7,722 nucleotides of DNA from Flavobacteriaceae bacterium (GTDB taxonomy: Bacteria; Bacteroidota; Bacteroidia; Flavobacteriales; Flavobacteriaceae), in the NCBI GenBank assembly GCA_029247985.1, contig JAQWKF010000022.1:1-7722 (forward strand), in the 5' to 3' direction. The position numbers and the translations under genes are program-made. Within the stretch, counting starts at the first letter, position 1, and every line of letters begins with the position of its first letter. A model generated the notes under the pieces. That model was not told the origin of the DNA and did not search any database. It saw only the letters and a list, made by a program, of their open reading frames with translations. Positions 6,113 to 7,722 of this stretch are shown here, one piece after another.

Positions 6113-7722
6113 ATGCAAAACGGTTTTTTCTCAGTTCCAATTCCGAAAAATGAGCCTGTTCTGGACTATAAAAAAAATAGCCCTGAACGCAAAGAAGTAT
6201 TGGAAACATATACAGCACTGTACAACAGCAATATTGACGTGCCTCTTTATATAGGCGATAAAAAAATTACGACTAAGAAGCTTGCAAGAATGTCGCCACC
6301 TCACGACCACAAGCACACACTCGGCAGGTTCAGCATAGCTGAAAGTTCACACGTAACACAAGCCATTGACGCTGCACTTGCGGCCAGCCCTAATTGGGAA
6401 AACACTTCTTTTGAACATCGCGCAGCTGTAATGCTTAAAGCAGCTGACCTGATTGCAGGACCCTACAGAGCTAAGATTAACGCATCAACCATGCTAGCAC
6501 AATCCAAAAATATTTTTCAAGCTGAAATTGACGCTGCTTGTGAGTTTGCCGATTTTTTAAGATTTAATGTTGCTTTTGCATCGGATATATACGCACAACA
6601 ACCCATACAGGGAAGTGGTGTTATCAATCGGCTAGAATACAGACCACTTGAAGGGTTTGTCTATGCTGTGACGCCATTTAACTTTACCGCTATTGCAGGT
6701 AATCTATGTGCTGCGCCTGTTCTTATGGGCAACGTTGTGGTTTGGAAGCCTAGTGATCACCAAATGTTTTCAGCCAAAATCATCATGGATATTTTTGAAG
6801 AAGCAGGCATACCACCAGGAGTCATCAACCTTATCTCAGGAGATCCCGTTATGATTTCCGATGTAGCATTGGACCACCCACAGTTTGCAGGACTGCATTT
6901 TACTGGTTCTACAGAAGTATTTAAACATTTGTGGCAACAAATTGGAAACAAGCTTACGCGCTACAAAAATTACCCTAGAATTGTTGGCGAAACAGGTGGT
7001 AAGGATTTTATTTTTGCACATCAAAGTGCCGATATTCCAACTGTGATAACGGCCATTACACGTGGCGGATATGAGTTTCAAGGACAAAAGTGTTCAGCTG
7101 CATCACGCATCTATCTCCCCGCATCTATTGCCAATGAAATAATTGCTGGAGTGGTAGAAAACATCAAAAGCTTTTCTGTTGGATCACCTGAGGATATGAA
7201 CAACTTTATAACTGCTGTTATACATGAAAGTTCTTTTGACAAACTAGTAAGCCATGTTGAACAAGCTAAAACAGACGAGGAGGTCGAAGTGCTTGCTGGG
7301 GGGACCTATGACAAAAGCAAGGGCTATTTCATACACCCCACCTTACTCAAAACAACGAATCCACACTATACCACTATGGAGACAGAACTATTTGGGCCTG
7401 TTGTCACGGTATATGTTTATGAGGACACCGAATGGGAAAGCACCTTGGAACTGGTAAACACCACTTCAGATTATGGCCTTACGGGTGCGATTATTGCACA
7501 AGATCGACATTTCATTGAATACGCATCAGGAAAATTACGCCATGCTGCTGGAAACTTCTATATCAACGACAAGCCAAGTGGCGCTGTTGTGGGGCAGCAA
7601 CCCTTTGGGGGCAGTCGAGCATCGGGAACCAACGACAAGGCGGGTTCAGCGCAAAACCTATTGCGCTGGGTATCACCAAGGTTGATAAAAGAAACCCTTG
7701 TTCCAGCTACAGATTATCGCTA
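6113..7722 (+). CDS. pruA: L-glutamate gamma-semialdehyde (1-pyrroline-5-carboxylate) dehydrogenase, 3' end just off the window
   Basis: Second enzyme of proline catabolism: it oxidises glutamate gamma-semialdehyde, formed from pyrroline-5-carboxylate, to glutamate with NAD+ (EC 1.2.1.88). I translated 536 uninterrupted codons from the ATG at 6113 to the edge. The end, LVPATDYRY, suggests only about five residues are missing (family about 540 aa). This is the stand-alone single-domain type, with no fused proline dehydrogenase. Visible ALDH features are TPFNFTAIAGNL (187-198) with the oxyanion-hole Asn190; VVWKPSDH (209-216) with the NAD-contacting Lys212; FTGST (263-267); VGETGGKD (291-298) with catalytic Glu293; GQKCSAASR (324-332) with nucleophile Cys327; ELFGPV (425-430); and PFGGSRASGTNDKAG (497-511), typical of the P5C dehydrogenase subgroup. 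The N-terminal stretch SPERKEVLETY also fits this subgroup. apaG ends 18 bases upstream. All catalytic residues are intact. Confidence 0.97.
   Translation, partial: MQNGFFSVPIPKNEPVLDYKKNSPERKEVLETYTALYNSNIDVPLYIGDKKITTKKLARMSPPHDHKHTLGRFSIAESSHVTQAIDAALAASPNWENTSFEHRAAVMLKAADLIAGPYRAKINASTMLAQSKNIFQAEIDAACEFADFLRFNVAFASDIYAQQPIQGSGVINRLEYRPLEGFVYAVTPFNFTAIAGNLCAAPVLMGNVVVWKPSDHQMFSAKIIMDIFEEAGIPPGVINLISGDPVMISDVALDHPQFAGLHFTGSTEVFKHLWQQIGNKLTRYKNYPRIVGETGGKDFIFAHQSADIPTVITAITRGGYEFQGQKCSAASRIYLPASIANEIIAGVVENIKSFSVGSPEDMNNFITAVIHESSFDKLVSHVEQAKTDEEVEVLAGGTYDKSKGYFIHPTLLKTTNPHYTTMETELFGPVVTVYVYEDTEWESTLELVNTTSDYGLTGAIIAQDRHFIEYASGKLRHAAGNFYINDKPSGAVVGQQPFGGSRASGTNDKAGSAQNLLRWVSPRLIKETLVPATDYR

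Noticed and set aside
6757..7087. Minus-strand frames inside pruA
   Set aside because: They are antisense to a fully conserved ALDH core including the catalytic Glu293 region.
7254..7685. Two plus-strand frames inside the 3' half of pruA, suggesting a frameshift
   Set aside because: The pruA frame reads unbroken from 6113 to the edge with all family motifs, so these are out-of-frame shadows.

Overview
This 7.7 kb window looks like chromosomal housekeeping DNA from a marine-type member of the Bacteroidota, probably Flavobacteriales. The grounds are a type IX secretion plug protein (a lineage marker), a Na+-translocating NADH:quinone reductase (Na+-NQR) operon, start codons without clear Shine-Dalgarno sequences, and two upstream elements matching the Bacteroidota -7 box TAnnTTTG. 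The taxon is inferred; there is no rRNA gene here.

Left part, minus strand (1-4259): five tightly packed genes in the order nqrA-nqrB-nqrC-nqrD-nqrE. nqrE runs off the left edge, and nqrF is expected beyond it. Gaps are 9, -4, 2 and 3 bases, so this is one operon. The products are subunits of the membrane complex that oxidises NADH, reduces quinone and exports Na+. The visible cofactor residues are the FMN-acceptor threonines of NqrB and NqrC and the iron-sulfur cysteines of NqrD and NqrE. One is unusual against the classic motif: NqrB reads DGISGET instead of D-x-x-(S/T)-G-A-T.

Centre (4260-4444): a 185-base divergent intergenic region. It holds one candidate promoter for each direction, a 12-codon open frame beginning just after the rightward -7 box, and a 9-base direct repeat before the plug gene.

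Right part, plus strand (4445-7722): a T9SS plug protein (DUF5103 family), then apaG, then pruA (L-glutamate gamma-semialdehyde dehydrogenase). pruA is cut by the right edge only a few residues before its expected end. Gaps are 21 and 18 bases, so the three are probably co-transcribed. PruA makes NADH from proline catabolism and NQR consumes NADH, which is a plausible but unproven functional link across the divergent promoter region.

I found no mobile element, CRISPR array, tRNA, rRNA or phage gene, and no convincing new biological system. The points worth a second look are modest: the NqrB motif variant, the leader peptide frame, the NqrD N-terminal extension and the gene neighbourhood.
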